DNA from: Leucogyrophana mollusca
Lineage: Eukaryota > Basidiomycota > Agaricomycetes > Boletales
DNA length: 64,000 bases
Assembly: GCA_021014945.1 (NCBI GenBank)
Contig: MU266427.1
Span: 31,113 to 95,112 of the forward strand
Direction: 5' to 3'
Shown here: piece after piece, positions 22,691 to 35,618 of the stretch
Numbering within the stretch: the first letter of the stretch is position 1
How the letters are laid out: each line of letters opens with the position of its first letter
The notes under the pieces: model-generated
Seen by the model: the letters and a program-made list of their open reading frames with translations, nothing else
Database searches by the model: none
Told to the model about the DNA's origin: nothing
Position numbers and translations under genes: made by a program

Positions 22691-25600
22691 TCAAGCATCA
22701 CCCAGAACCAATCGTGGCACAACATTCATTGCCATGAGCTAAGCAAAAAGTCAGCCCTGCGCGATTTTAGCAATAGGTCACACACCTCTTGGAATAGCAA
22801 TTTGGCCGCATACGGGATCGTGAGGTTCGCCATGCGCTTCGAGCTCTTGCAATAAGTGCACCATCCGTTGTAGCCCATGAGGCCGCATTCTTGGCAAGCA
22901 TTCACTTCGAACTTGTCGGACGAAATCATGAGGCGTTCGAGAAGTAATTGTGTGGCACCGTAGCCAATCAAACAATCCCTTTCCATTTCGCCGAGCCGCA
23001 GGCCGCCCTCACGGGACCGACCTTCGGTAGGCTGCCTTGTGAGAGTTGCACGTGGGCCCCTGAATGTATTATAGTTGGCAGGGATGGTCGGCAATTCTCA
23101 GGATCATTCGATCGTACCTTGCCCGAGCATGCATCTTGTCCATTACCATATGTTCTGTGGCGTTGGGAAGTTAATCAACGGGACATCAATTGGGCGAAAG
23201 CTTCTCACTCAGTTTCTGCAAGACAAGGTTGAGAACCATGGACAAGGTTGAATATTACCAACGTACCTGATAATAAATCGGCCCAAAATACACGTAAGCT
23301 TCCAAAGGTTCACCAGTTATACCGCTGGTAAGCATGTCCTTCCCAGCGTAATTGAAGCCGTTCTCAACCAAGATCCGCGACATGTCTTCCACCTGACGGT
23401 TGGACCGTTCAGCCCCCTCAATCCCGTCAGCATTCAGTTTATCATGCGTACCTTGGAGCCACCAAATGCAGTTCCATATTGTAGTTTCCCGCTCAAAACG
23501 CCGGCCTGGGGGCGTGTGGAAGGTTAGTACTCCACCGAACGTCCAACAATAGCGTTACAACCTTCCCAGCTAGAAGCTCTATCATCTTTCCGACTGTCAT
23601 GCGGGATGGAAAACCGTGCGGGTTCATAATGGTGTCTGTGAGCCACGGGCGTCAGTACCTCGGAACGCCGTCTCGAACATGTGCCATCGTTCGCACCAGG
23701 ATTGATCCCTTGGTCATTGAATGGCATATCCTCCTGGTTCACGATGAGACCGCACACGCCCTTCTGACCGTGCCGCGATGAGAACTTGTCTCCCAGCTCT
23801 GGCCTCCGGGTCTGCCGGATCAAGACCTTGATCAAGGTTTGGTCGTTTTCAGTATCGCTGATCAAGACTTTGTCGATATATCCAGCAACGGGTGATTTGT
23901 AGGTCATCGGTGCATTCTTGTAAGGCACTGCCGCAGCTTGACCGGTGAAAGTGTTATCATTAGCATTCGTCGGCGTTTGCTTATTGACGTAGACATCTCC
24001 CGGGTCGACTCTCTCACCGACGCCGGCCAGACCGTCCAGTTGGACAATATCGTACTTCTTCTGAACTTGGCCATTTTCGTCAAGGGGGGCGTCTGCCAAG
24101 CGATCGAACCTAGGACAGATACTCCAGCGAAAGAAGCGGGACAGCAAGGAAGACACTCACGTGCCGTTAGGGTATTTTCGGATGAGGGTGGCATTTTTGC
24201 GTAACACTTGACATCTCCCGTACCCGCGATCAAGACTGGCCTGACGAGCATAATGTAACGTCAGTGACCCTGTAGTCAGGAGAACCAAGACAACCCGACC
24301 TTATTCTGAATCAGGGCATCCTCAATGTCGTATCCAGAATAACTCATGACTGCGACGGTGGCATTTTGGCCGGCCGGTAGGCGGTCGTAACCAATGAGCT
24401 CAATCGTCTTAGTCTTCACCATTGGTTGTTGAGGGTACACCGACAGGTATAGGAGGGTGTCGATCCTATTAAGTTGGTTATACCCAATTGCACCAATCGC
24501 CTGTTTACCCATAGCGCATTGGTAGGTGTTGCGAGGGGACTGATTGTGGTGAGGGTAGGGAATGAGACCGGCAACGGCTCCTAGAATAGTGAACGGCTCG
24601 ATCTCCAGATGCGTTGTCGCTGCCACTATATCGGACTCATAAAGCGCAATATATGAGTCGTTTTCTTCGTTGACATCGAGATATTCCACTAGCCCCTTGC
24701 GGAGGAAATCGTCAAAGGTGACAGCGCCTTTCTTTAGCAACTGGAAATGTCGTTAATCGGTCCGCCGTCCGTGATAACCGCCAGAAAAAGGGGGCGTCCT
24801 CACCGCGATATGATCTGAAACAACTTTCGGTCGTCCTTCTTCAACTATTATCATTGGTCGGCAAATTCGGCCACCATCGCTGGCAATATGAACAGCACGG
24901 TGGTGATGATTCACGTAAACACCAACAAATTCGCTGAAGCGGCCCGCCCTGCGCAGCCTCCGGAAGTTGGTAACAAACCGGGTGGGGTAGCGTGTTAATC
25001 CTATGATTGTGCCGTTTACGTTAACCACAAAGGTGTGTGGTCCGTATATCTCCGTCCCGGTGGCTAGGCTGATATCTAGCAAGAACTTCGGTACAGAGAT
25101 AGATTAGGCGCGAGACAGACTTACCCTCAACCCCAAGCATAAAGGCTAGGCGGATAATCGGCTCTTCCTCCACGTCCGTGGTAATATGCGTCATTAGCGC
25201 GAGATTCTTGACCAGCCCGCAAGCTTCACCCTCCGGCGTGTCACTCGGACACAACATCCCCCACTGACTCGGCTGGAGAGCACGGGGCCCACTGACCTTC
25301 CGTGTCTTCTCGAATTGGGATGAGATGCGTGTCATCATTCCGAGAGCGGAAATGAAGCTCAGGCGACTAAGCACGTGAGTGACCCCAGCCCGCTCCATCT
25401 TGAACCGCTTGAGCGACCAGTTACCGGTGGAGATTGCGCGAACGAAGCCGGAAGTGATGTGGTCACCTTGGAACTGCATCGTGTTGAAGGCGTCAAACTC
25501 GTTTGTTCGCGATGGCTTCTTCAGGACCTTGTCGATGGAAGATTTCAAGTTCGAGTTGAATGTCTTGAAGAGATCTTCGAATAGCAACGCAAGTAACTGT

Positions 25601-26898
25601 CCCGCACTGCCTTGTATTAATATTGCCACAAAATCGAATTGGGACATATTTCGCTACGTACAGTTCGAGACGCTTGTTTCCAACATAGTCTCGGTCATCA
25701 ACCATTTTTTCGTCGTCCATGGCCATGAGGACTCTGCGAGTCATAGTAGCGACAAAAATGGCCTTGCTTCTGAAATCCAGGCCTACTACAGGGACATGGG
25801 CGAGTACGATGGTAGCAAGAGCTTCAAGAGCCTCCTCCCATGCTGGCCTTCGGGGCCCCACGACTTTGCGATTAACCTTGACCCTGGAACCGATCCACTC
25901 GAGGGCTTGATGACGTGTGAATACGGAGAGCTTTGCGGCTTCCTCGAGATTAGCGGAGAAAGCAATTTTATACGCGTCCGTGTTGCCCGCTGTTAGCAAA
26001 AGGATCTCCTTGTCCGATTGGATGCCGAGGGCTTTGAGGGCGATCACGATGGGAACGTCTTCATGAATTGAATTGTGTCGAAGATATATTTTGCCCTTCT
26101 TCGTGGCTACGTAGGTCTTTGATTTAAGACCTCCATGAGTGGAGCTAGCGGCAATAGTTCAAAGTTTGTGGCGATCTCGACGAGACATGACACTCGCACT
26201 CACGATGTACACGAAGCTTGAACAACTCCCTTAACTGAGTCCGTTTCAACGATGATTCGATTCTTGCTCAATTGCTCTTGGACCAAGATCACCTTTTCGG
26301 TACCCTTCACAACGAAGTAGCCCCCAGGATCCAACGGACATTCGGTCATGCGAGCAAGCTGAGCTTCCGTCCTCCCCGTCAGCACGCACTTATTGCTCCT
26401 CAACATGATTGGCAATCGACCGATGTTGACATTCGGCCTCCGAACTACATTTTTGCCTCGCGTGTATTGGATCGTCACAAGAATGGGTGCACTATAGGTG
26501 ATATCGCGTAGTCGGCATTCGTGAGGGGTGACGCTCTTATCTATAGCGTCAAGATCAGTGCGGTCCGGAAAACCTACGTTGATGTCGGTGTACTTGAGCC
26601 AGAATCGTGGGTCGACGTCTGAAGTCACTTTGTTGTTGGCTCTGACGATGTTCTTGATATCCACGTCCACGAAGTAGTTGAATGAGTCGATATGCTGCTT
26701 GACGAGGCCCTTCACTTTCAGAAAGGCGGGCAGTAACAGCCATTTATCCTATCAGATAGAAGCTGAAGCAATCGCCCAGAAGCTGGAGGAGACAGAACAT
26801 GCCTCTACACTCTTGACGGGATCAGTGATACCCAAACCGCGCCAATTGGTTCGATTGAGTTGTTCCCATTCACTCTCTTCCTCCGCAAGAGTAGCCAT
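22691..26898 (-). CDS. RPC2: DNA-directed RNA polymerase III second-largest subunit (Rpc2)
   Basis: Beta-type subunit of RNA polymerase III, which makes tRNAs, 5S rRNA and U6; with the largest subunit it forms the active cleft. Pol III identity, rather than Pol II Rpb2, shows in [20 protein letters not shown] near the start, [29 protein letters not shown] and [19 protein letters not shown]. The hybrid-binding region includes [16 protein letters not shown] and [19 protein letters not shown]. Late exons read [32 protein letters not shown] and [18 protein letters not shown], then a zinc-binding Cys set (CQECG, CTYC) and LVLGDA at the C-terminus. ATG 26898 gives [19 protein letters not shown]; the first intron (26749-26802, 54 nt) has a GC donor (GCATGT). 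All other joins I followed are GT-AG. Appears intact. Confidence 0.93.
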
Positions 26899-28037
26899 GC
26901 CGGCCAGCTCCTTCGGTCAATATGGCAGAAGGAAAGGAACCTGAACCAAGTTGAAGTTATAAGAGAGTCGCAATACAGAAATTTTGAGAAGATTTGCAAC
27001 AAAGGAGAAATGCCTTTTTAGGACTGCCGCGGTATCTTTCCACTGACTTCGGCCCGAAGTCAATGGAGGCTCGTTGTGCTGCCTATCCTCTAACTTGAAG
27101 CTTGAAGCTGAAGGCCCAGCTTGAACAAGATGATTCGTCCATACAACGAAAAGTCACTCAGAGTCCCTGCACCAGCTCTCCTGCGATATTCCCCTGTATT
27201 ACCAAAGCCGAGAGCGTGCGACGATAGCAGCATGGTGTTTGCAGATACTTGTACTAGTAGGGTTATGTTCCCTAACCCGGGCCAATGAGGGCGGCGTCAA
27301 TGAAGCGGGATTCAAGGGAAACCAGCCGATTCGTCTCCTTGTTTGACCAAGGCACCATCGGTTCAGGCACGTAAAGCAGCTGAATATTTATTTTCACTTT
27401 CGCGTCCCCTGAGTACTGATATCTCTATTTCACTGTAGCTGTCTGCTTCATGAAGGATCTTGTGTCTTTCTATCACTCTTACTTTATGACCCGACCCATC
27501 ATCGAAAAACGCCGAAGCGTCAGCTATACAACGCGCCAATGTTCAACGACGTCACTGCGCGGTGCAGCAATCGCGAATTGTTACCACGTCGGGGTGAGGC
27601 ACAACCTTACGTTAACCAGGACTCGAGGCGAGTTGCGTTTTCACACTTACGGTATCGTTCCCCATGATTCCAAACCGTGCGACGCTCAGCCGTCCGAAAT
27701 AACGAGCAATCGTGTTTTGCGCGGCTCTCTCTGCATTCATATCGGTGCAGTTGTACATCGATGGTCAGCCACGAATGTGCCATTGCTCAATCACTTACCG
27801 CTGAAACTACTGACTTACATGCCCATCGTTATCAGTTTGCTTGGCACAATCTTGTCAGGGTTGCCCTCGTTCGTGTGACGTCGCGTATACAGAAGTTAGC
27901 GTTATGTATTTGTTATCCTGAACAACACCAACCTGGCCCCACCTGCGACAACCTTATTATTGCCGCGCCCTAAACCTAGCCCCTTCCATGGTGAGGAAAG
28001 CTCATCAACCTTGCCTCTGTTCATTATACTACAACGA
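26899..28037. other. Intergenic between divergent Rpc2 and DUF6533 genes
   Basis: About 1.1 kb containing the Rpc2 promoter on one side and that of the first DUF6533-type gene on the other. A 142-codon plus-strand frame (27450-27878) has no recognisable motif. No TATA box stands out. Confidence 0.45.
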
Positions 28038-29426
28038 TGAGTGAATTGACTGCAACCTGGGATGTATCATGGGCTGTCCGCGTGGTAAATTATCATTGTG
28101 GTATGATGCCTATCTCCTACCACTCCAGTAACTGACATGAACATTACAGTGGCTTCGCTATGCTTCATGGTATGGGATATACTTGTGACGCTTGATGTTG
28201 AAGTCCAGCATGTCTGGCCGTGCGTTCCTTTCGCCAGGTAGCAAGGGGGTCAAGTGTGTACCTGACTACTTTTCAGGAAGCCTCGGCAAGCCCTGTTCAA
28301 ATGGCTGTATCTTCTTATTCGCTATGGTGCTCTTGTGTTGCAAATGTGAGCTATATGTTGTCCTCTTGTTGCACAGCCGCGTTCCTTAGCTGAAATGTAG
28401 ATTCCATCAATTCGCAGTGCCGTTTATTACTGAAGGCCGGGCTACCGCTTCCCTCTGCAAAGCGTGGTTTATGTATGCAGTTATCACTGCACAGGCGATG
28501 ACATCAGCGGTCGAACTCATCTTAATGACGCGAGGTCAGTGTCGTTGTCTTCGGTCAACTCTCGCGGATGCCTCCAGCAACGAGGGATCATTCAATTCGT
28601 ATACTCACCGGTTTTAGTCTATGCCCTTTACAACAAGAGTCGCCGCATTGCACTCTTATTGTTTGCCCTTGCCATGTGTGAGATCATGACACTCGCAATC
28701 AACAGCGTTCACACTATCCCGAACCTGCAAGCTTCCAACGTTGAGATTTGCATTCTAGCAAAACCTCCGCCAGAAATTGTTTATTATAGGTTAGTACGCA
28801 CCTCATGTGTACCCAATTCTACTACTCGTCCTTATTCATATTCCAGTCTTACAGTTCTTCTCACCCAAAGCACGCTGTTGGTTTTGACAATCTTGAAACA
28901 CGTTTTCGTTCGTCGCATGGGCCTGGGACGAACTCCTATAGTGTCTCAGCTAACGCGGGATGGAACTGTTGTTTATGGTATCATGTTTGGTATGGGTTTT
29001 CACCACCCCCTTCGACTGGGAGCCTTACTTTTCTCAAGTTCTCCTACTGATGACTGCAGTATTTTGCAAGAGTGACCAGCAGATAACCATAGTAATGTTC
29101 TTGTGAGTTTCACTTTGTTTTCGTAATCCACCTTATCCACCTTGTTCTCATGAAGCCAAACACACAGCTGGTCTATGTCGGTTTCTTCCACGTGTGTAAG
29201 CGTCTCCTCTTGCGTCGATGTTGGGAGACTGAGCGAAATCCAGGGCTGCCGTCTCATCATTAACATGCAACGCCTATCGAAATACGAAGACGCGCGGTCC
29301 GATACAGCTGCCCAGTTTACGAGCGACATTGAGCTGGATGCCTACATTCATAGCGCCCAAGAGACAATCGAATTTTCCGACTGCGCGTCCGTAACTCTTG
29401 CATGTGAAGCGACTGCGCCTTGTTGA
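28038..29426 (+). CDS. DUF6533-type multi-span membrane protein, copy A
   Basis: Predicted integral membrane protein of the fungal DUF6533 group, function unknown; the layout of about seven hydrophobic helices recalls a receptor, but no ligand or G-protein link is established. Exons join as MSELTATWDVSWAVR, CFMVWDILVTLDVEVQHVWP, LFKWLYLLIRYGALVLQ, ASLCKAWFMYAVITAQAM, VYALYNKSRRIALLLFALAM, SLTVLLTQSTLLVLTILKHV and RTPIVSQLTRDGTVVYGIMF, closing with GCRLIINMQRLSKY and an acidic tail. The D-V-E-V-Q-x-W segment near the N-terminus is the DUF6533 signature. Exon borders match copy B at every point I compared, so the two arose by tandem duplication. The exons just before GCRLIINMQRL are the least certain. 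Apparently intact. Confidence 0.75.
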
Positions 29427-30659
29427 GAAGATGTATTAGTTAGTGTTGGCGAACGGGGGGTCATTATCAAGATTACGAGCGCAGTGGCACGGCTGCCCGC
29501 CGCTGTCGGATTGCGACTCGCAAAAAATTTGATGGAACGGGGTGAGGATGCCCGGGTATGGACAGATTGTAGTCAACAACCACGCATGAACATGTAGAGG
29601 ACATCTGCGCCCGCCTGGCAGTGAGGGAAATTCATTAGTTCAGTGCAAGTTAGTGTAAATCTTGTCAGGGGATACATACCTCACACTGCCGGAAGCACAA
29701 GTCGGAGTTTGGGCCTGCTTATTCTGATTAGCCTGGCAGGTCTGTACGTACATATAGTCATTTCGCCTTTGTCGTTGATTACTCCAGCACTCTCAGCCCA
29801 GGTGAAGTTCGCAACCCAATTCCCGGAGTGGAGGCCTGAACTCGCTGTGAGTGGTCAGAATCCGAGAAGACGCGTCCCTGGCGCCGGCGCTCATCTGATT
29901 CACACCAAGGGTAAGCAGACCGCACACTTGTTCTAACTTGAAGGGCATATGTGACTGTCAGCCCAATTTCCATTCTCTTTTTTTTAGGCCCAAAGGTACA
30001 TACCGCCACGGCGTCGGCCCAGGGCTTGAGTGCGTCTCTTCTGTCGGCCTCCTGGTAGGTTTCTGTCACGACAATTTGCCTCTGTAGGGATCTGATGTCT
30101 CTTCATGACGCTACTTTGGTTTTAGGCTTTCTCGTCATGCCTCAGCGGATGCGCTCAGCGCTGTCCCAAGCAGTCATACGTGTCGCGGGTAGTGATTCCT
30201 GTGATCAAGCACAGCCTCCTTACGTTACTTCACCTCAAGTCCAGTAATTTAGGAAGCGCGGCTCCGCCTTGTCCCACATCGAATGTGTGATTTCCCACTC
30301 GCATCTGTTCGACAATAACGCTCGCACCCGCGTCTGGTGCCCCTCCCCCCGCCCACTCCGAAGCATCGAGTCTCAGCAAAGGAAACCCTCAACGCCGCGT
30401 CGCTCACTGTTCTGGTGGCTCTTGGACAGCTCACGGTGCGTCCACAATGCGATCACCGACAGGGTTGCGTATACGATCGTGCGACTCTCTGGAGTCTTCG
30501 ACAATTCAATAATAAACAGCATGATTTGTTGCCCTGGCGCGAGGCGAAATTGGACCGTGACTCGCGCGTGACCACCTTACTATTCCCGGTTCTCAAAACT
30601 GGCGCCTCGAGGTCCTGGCGCCTGCGTCCCCCACCCACAATATTCGCTGTACGCCCTCG
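29427..30659. other. Spacer between tandem DUF6533 genes
   Basis: Open frames are short and shared between strands. I see no third copy of the neighbouring gene and no obvious nucleotide repeat of the flanking genes. Confidence 0.45.
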
Positions 30660-32039
30660 ATGGACGACCTGAGCTCGTTTCAGAATTTGGCATGGGCTGC
30701 TCAACTGGTGAGATACAATTGTGGTATGAGCATCATCTTCCACAATCCCACCGTCTGACTCTGAGGGCGACAGTGGCGTCAATGTGTCTCCTGGTTTGGG
30801 ACATACTCGTAACATTTGATGTCGAAGTCCAGCACATCTGGCCGTGCGCTTTATTTTCTTGGTGGGCAGGCTAAGGCGGTATCTGACTGCTTTTGCTCCT
30901 CAGAAAGCCTCGGACAGCTCTGTTCAAGTGGGTGTACCTAACACTTCGATATGGTGGCCTTGCACTCCAGATGTGAACTATCTATCGTCCAATTTGCGTA
31001 GCCAGTGTCACTGACATCGACATAGATTTCACCAGATCATGGTGCCCCATATCATCACCGGCAATGCCGCAGCTTCGCTCTGCAAGGCATGGCTGCTATA
31101 CGCAATTGTTACTGGGCAGGTCATGACAACGTCTGTTGAATTCATTTTAATGGCGCGAGGTCAGCAATATCTCCCTTGCAACACTAAACTAAGAAACCAG
31201 GGGCTCGACTGATTGCCGCATCGTTTGCAGTCTATGCTCTCTACAACAAGAGTCGCCGCATAGCGTCCCTATTACTTACTCTCTTTTTAAGCGAAGTATT
31301 GATACTTTGCATCAACAGTATTCACACCATACCGAATCTGCAATCTGCTAAGATATGTATCATGGTGGAACCCACTGAGCACATCGTGTATTACAGGTGA
31401 GTAGTCAGCTTCTTGCGCACCTGATGTTACTACGTGCGACGCTCTGATCCATGGTCTAGTCTTACAGTCCTTCTCACTCAAAGCACTTTACTGGCTCTGA
31501 CGGTCGCGAAACATATCTTTGCTCGCCGCAGGGGTTTTGCACGGACTCCTTTGGTATCCCAGCTAACCCGAGACGGCACTGTGGTGTATGCTATCGTATC
31601 AGGTAAGAGTTCTCGTCTTCCTTTTTTGAGTGCCAGTCTCATCCTCGTCAGTGCTCATATTAATGACGGGCGTCTGCTGTGTAAGCGATAAACAACTTAC
31701 TGTGATAATGTTCTTGTGAGCTTTCTCCGCCTTCCGACGTAGCGTTCGTCTCACAGGAGCAAAATGCAGTTGGTCTACATCGATTTCTCCGGCAGCTGTG
31801 AGCGATTGTCCTCTATTGATGGCACTTATACAAGGCTGACATAGAACCAGGGCTGCCGTCTCATCATGAATATGCAGCGCTTGTCGAGATATGACGACAC
31901 GCGGTTCGGTACTACTGCGCAGTTCACAACCGACATTGAGTTGGATTTTCCGATTTACACCACACAGGAGACGCCGTCCGAATTATCTGACATAGCATTT
32001 AGGGACTCGGATTCTTCGACTTTAGGTGCATACATGTAA
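30660..32039 (+). CDS. DUF6533-type multi-span membrane protein, copy B
   Basis: Tandem paralogue of the gene at 28038 with the same order of exons: MDDLSSFQNLAWAAQLVRYN, CLLVWDILVTFDVEVQHIWP, FHQIMVPHIITGNAAASLCK, AWLLYAIVTGQVM, VYALYNKSRRIASLLLTLFL, INSIHTIPNLQSAKICIMV, SLTVLLTQSTLLALTVAKHI, RTPLVSQLTRDGTVVYAIVS and GCRLIMNMQRLSRYDDTRFG. The middle helices and the internal LTRDGTVVY loop are the most conserved between copies; N-terminal and C-terminal ends differ, as expected for diverging paralogues. The tail after the last membrane segment is Asp/Glu/Ser-rich and ends GAYM. Role unknown. No premature stop was met in the joined exons. Confidence 0.75.
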
Positions 32040-32337
32040 CATGAAGTGAACCTGGTACTTAGATCAGCAGAGCGCTGTTATGTTCTATCGCTCTGCCTAA
32101 TAATCTCGACCCTGGTAACATTGAGCGACCAACTATTGTTGAGAAGGAACGACTATCTTCGTTCGGAACTTTGGTCTGCCTACGGGAGACCAGCGACCCA
32201 TGGGAGATGCCACTGGACCCTGCCTTGCCCTTGCCGGTAATCTCCATTCTCACGGTCATGTCTCCGGGATCCTATCGGACACTACAGTCCCCTTTGACCC
32301 TCTTCATCCTTCTTGACCCTTAACCACCACTACAATC

Positions 32338-33262
32338 ATGTCTAAGCCTGGCACACCCGCACCTTCTAATACCCTCCTGCTGCGTCGCCAGCTTGCAGAA
32401 TTGACGAAACATCCTGTGGACGGCTTTTCAGCAGGTTTGTGCAAGGTTCCTACTCAGTATCGATCGTCAACCGAATCCTGACAGAATTGCGGGAAAAGGG
32501 CTCGTTGACGAAAGCAATCTGTATGAATGGGAAATAATGATCATCGGGTGAGTTGATCTGCACGACACGTTCGACCTCGCATTGTGCTCATCCAGCGCCT
32601 AGCCCTCCGGATACTCTCTAGTGAGCTCTTCATGTGCCGCCTCGGGTTGACTTTGCAAGCTAAGCGACCTGTATTCAGTGAGGGGGGCTTCTTCAAAGCA
32701 CGGATGACATTCCCACCTGAGTTTCCGCTGCAACCACCCAAGATGCGCTTTATCACTCCCATGTGGCACCCTAACAGTAGGTGTTTGGCTGCTTCTCAGA
32801 TCTTAATGATCTCATGCCCTGGCTTAACAGTTTACCCCGATGGCCTCGTTTGTGTTTCGATATTGGTAAAAGTCTAAGCACGGTCCTCGTAGCTTGCTCC
32901 GATCTGACCCCATACAACCAGCATGCTCCGGGAGATGACCAATACGGCTACGAGGATGCCGGTGAAAGATGGATGCCTGTCCATACCGTGGAGTCCATCG
33001 TGAGGCAACTTACCTACTCGTTACTGGTCGCGTCACTCACAGCCTGATTGCAGCTTATCAGTGTCATATCGCTGCTGTCCTCGGACACCCCTAACACTGA
33101 CAGCCCTGCCAACGTGGATGCAGCTAAGGAGGTGCGGACAGATTTTGCAGGTTAGTATGACCCCCATTCCCCTTATTTTTCCTCCTGAACGTTGCCACTG
33201 CAGCATATAAGAAGAAAGTGCGGCGATTGGTTCGTCGGAGTGCAGAGGAGGCTTTTGACTAG
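32338..33262 (+). CDS. E2 ubiquitin-conjugating enzyme, UBE2G1 type
   Basis: Second E2 of the UBE2G group in the window, closest to UBE2G1 (fission yeast Ubc15 type). Start [20 protein letters not shown], then [62 protein letters not shown] and [18 protein letters not shown]. The Cys in LVCVSILH is the active site; the insertion [16 protein letters not shown] is the UBE2G acidic loop. The end reads [20 protein letters not shown] and RSAEEAFD. Very short exons near the DTLY and YEGG joins. Distinct from the Ubc7 copy at 20624-21553: the two are old paralogues, not a recent local duplication. Confidence 0.9.
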
Positions 33263-33534
33263 GACGCAAGAGCTGCTCCCTCCAACTTCGATGTTATATC
33301 TTAGTGCACAATATGTCTGTACTAGTTGTTGTATATTGGTCAAACAAAACATTCTTGGACAAGGAACTGGATTTGAGTCGTGGTTGCTGCTTTACCCGGT
33401 TTGGACGGATTAGGAAATATTATGTTACAGTGTCCGCCGCGAGGAGTGAAGTCTCTTGCTTTGCACCACCATCTTCGCATCCGTTTCATCTTATTTTCAT
33501 CGTAGAAAAGAAAACCATACAAGTTGCTGGAAAG

Positions 33535-35262
33535 ATGTCCGAACAAGCTGGCGAGGCAAGTTCCTCCAAGAATTCTCATAAATCTGATCATAACCTTCGT
33601 AAACGCAAACCTGCCTGTATGTCGATTGTCTGTCCATTCGTCCGTGCGTAACTACCTAGGCCGTACCTGCAGCGCAGAAGAGCAGCTGGACGTCGTTCCT
33701 CAAATCGTGCGTGTTCTAACACTCCTTTTAATTAAGAATTGCTGATTGAGATCGTCGGCTCAGGCTAGCCTCCTTCTCGGGCGATCTGTCGTCTATGACT
33801 GCGCCCCCGTTCATTCTCTCCCCGACGTCCCTTACTGAATTTCCTGGTGCGCACCTCGTGCTTGAAGACTGAACTGACCTGATGTGCCGAATTAGCGTAC
33901 TGGTGCGAGCGCCCCGAGCTGTTTGCTGCGATCGCGGACGGCAAGACCGATGAGGCACGCTCCCTGGCTGTGCTGAAATGGTTTATCGTGAGTCAACCAC
34001 AGCTGTGGATGCTCGATTAATTATCCGTTGTTCATGGACATCAGAGCACTCTCAAAGGCCAGTATACCTCGCGTAATGAGTCCATGGGATCCGAGAAGAA
34101 GTACGTCCCTGCGTCCTGCGAGGAGCTCATCTAACCTCCTTGTCACAGACCATTGAACCCCGTGCTCGGAGAGTGAGTTCTCATGTGCGCCCTCTGCGTA
34201 TACGAATTCTTGACTGTTCACAGGCTGTTCTATGGCACTTGGCCTTCCAACTCAGCAAGAGGTGGCGAAACGACTCTCGTCGTTGAGCAGGTCTCCCACC
34301 ATCCTCCCATTACGGCCTACCGCATCGCAAATAATGCCAAGGGTATCGTTTTGACGGGGCACAACGCCCAGAAGACAAGTTTCAGTGGTGCGTCCTTCCA
34401 TTAGTCTCCCACAGCGCCGTGCGCTTAGCCACCATTTAGGTGGCAGTATCATCGTGAAACAAGTTGGTCACGCGGTGCTAACTGTCTCGCTACCGTCCGG
34501 TGAGACAGAAGAGTACCTGATCACCCTTCCACGCCTTCGAATCGACGGGTTATGGTACGGTTCCCCGTACATTGAACTCGCCGAGACGAGCTATATCCAA
34601 AGCTCTTCCGGCTGGTTGTCCACTGTCAGTCGCTTCGACTTGTGCATACCCACAGCCCACTCATGTGACTTCCACAGATTGAATACAAAGGCAAGGGGTA
34701 CTTCTCCGGCAAGTCGCACTCGTTCAAGGCGACCGTCACTCCTCCTGCGCACGTCTCAGTCACACCTCATGTGATAGAGGGGACGTGGCATACAACTTCA
34801 AAGGACGCCCAGACTGCTGCGACATTCCACGATGTCACCACTGCGAAGGAGGAAGTAACGGTCGTGCCAATTGACCAACAGAGTGAGTGGGAGAGCAGGC
34901 GGCTGTGGCATGGCGTTGCGAAGGGGATCAGGGAGGGCGATTTTGAGAGTGCGGCTAAGGACAAGAGCAGGATCGAGGTGAGTACCCTTCTGCCTCTCGA
35001 CGCTACGATTGGTTTTGATTGTTTTTCCTTCCACCAGAACGAGCAGCGACAGAGGAGAAAGGATGAGGCTGCCGCTGGTACGATGTGGGAGCTCAAGCAT
35101 TTCACCCACATAGACAGCGATCCTGTTTGTGAGTATATGTCTCTGCGGCCCCTTTGTCTTTGACTCAGCCCCTGGCTAGATGAACGCCTGGGCAAGCTAT
35201 TCAAGGCAAACCCGGCGACAGAGGACGGATACGTTTATCAGAACAACGGCCCGCACTCTTAG
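33535..35262 (+). CDS. Oxysterol-binding protein, Kes1/Osh4 type
   Basis: Lipid-transfer protein of the ORP family that exchanges sterol and phosphatidylinositol-4-phosphate between ER and Golgi membranes. Short form with no PH or ankyrin domain. Exons join as MSEQAGEASSSKNSHKSD, then SQKSSWTSFLKSLASFSGDL, TAPPFILSPTSLTEFPAYWC, SMGSEKKPLNPVLGELFYG and the family signature EQVSHHPPITAY, followed by SGGSIIVKQVGHAVL, LPRLRIDGLWYGSPYIEL and IEYKGKGYFSGKSHSF, with a last part SRRLWHGVAKGIREGDFE and MWELKHFTHIDSDP. The ORP fingerprint and the basic residues that hold PI4P (KPLNP, HH) are present. Ends ATEDGYVYQNNGPHS. Three or more 5' introns interrupt the lid region. Confidence 0.92.
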
Positions 35263-35618
35263 ACTGCCCAGGGCGCTTTATACCTCACTGAGTAGAGCCT
35301 ATACACCGGTGCTGAGCATTCATGATCTGGATTGCCCAGTGTATCCCTCGCTACCATTTGCCATCCCTGTAATGTTCCTGTACCCACAGACTTGTATCTA
35401 ATTCATAGCATGTGTGCTAGCTTTCTATCGCAGTGTACCTTACACGTCGAGTATCAACGCTGGAGCCCTTGTCGGGTCCGAGATTTCAACTTGACGTAGG
35501 GAATCGAGCGTACATGGCTGGTCGACTGGTCGAGTTGACCATGGCCTTCGAGCTGATGTCGGAGAGATTCGTTGATCGTGGCAGAGTCCTGAGAGGACGG
35601 CCGTGACCCCGGCCCACA
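35263..35618. other. Intergenic, convergent 3' ends of Kes1 and PUS3 genes
   Basis: Nothing recognisable beyond 3' flanks; no gene fits. Confidence 0.5.

Noticed and set aside
22691..26898. Assignment as the Pol II subunit Rpb2
   Set aside because: The KVKGLVKQH and [14 protein letters not shown] motifs and the C-terminal zinc region match the Pol III subunit better.
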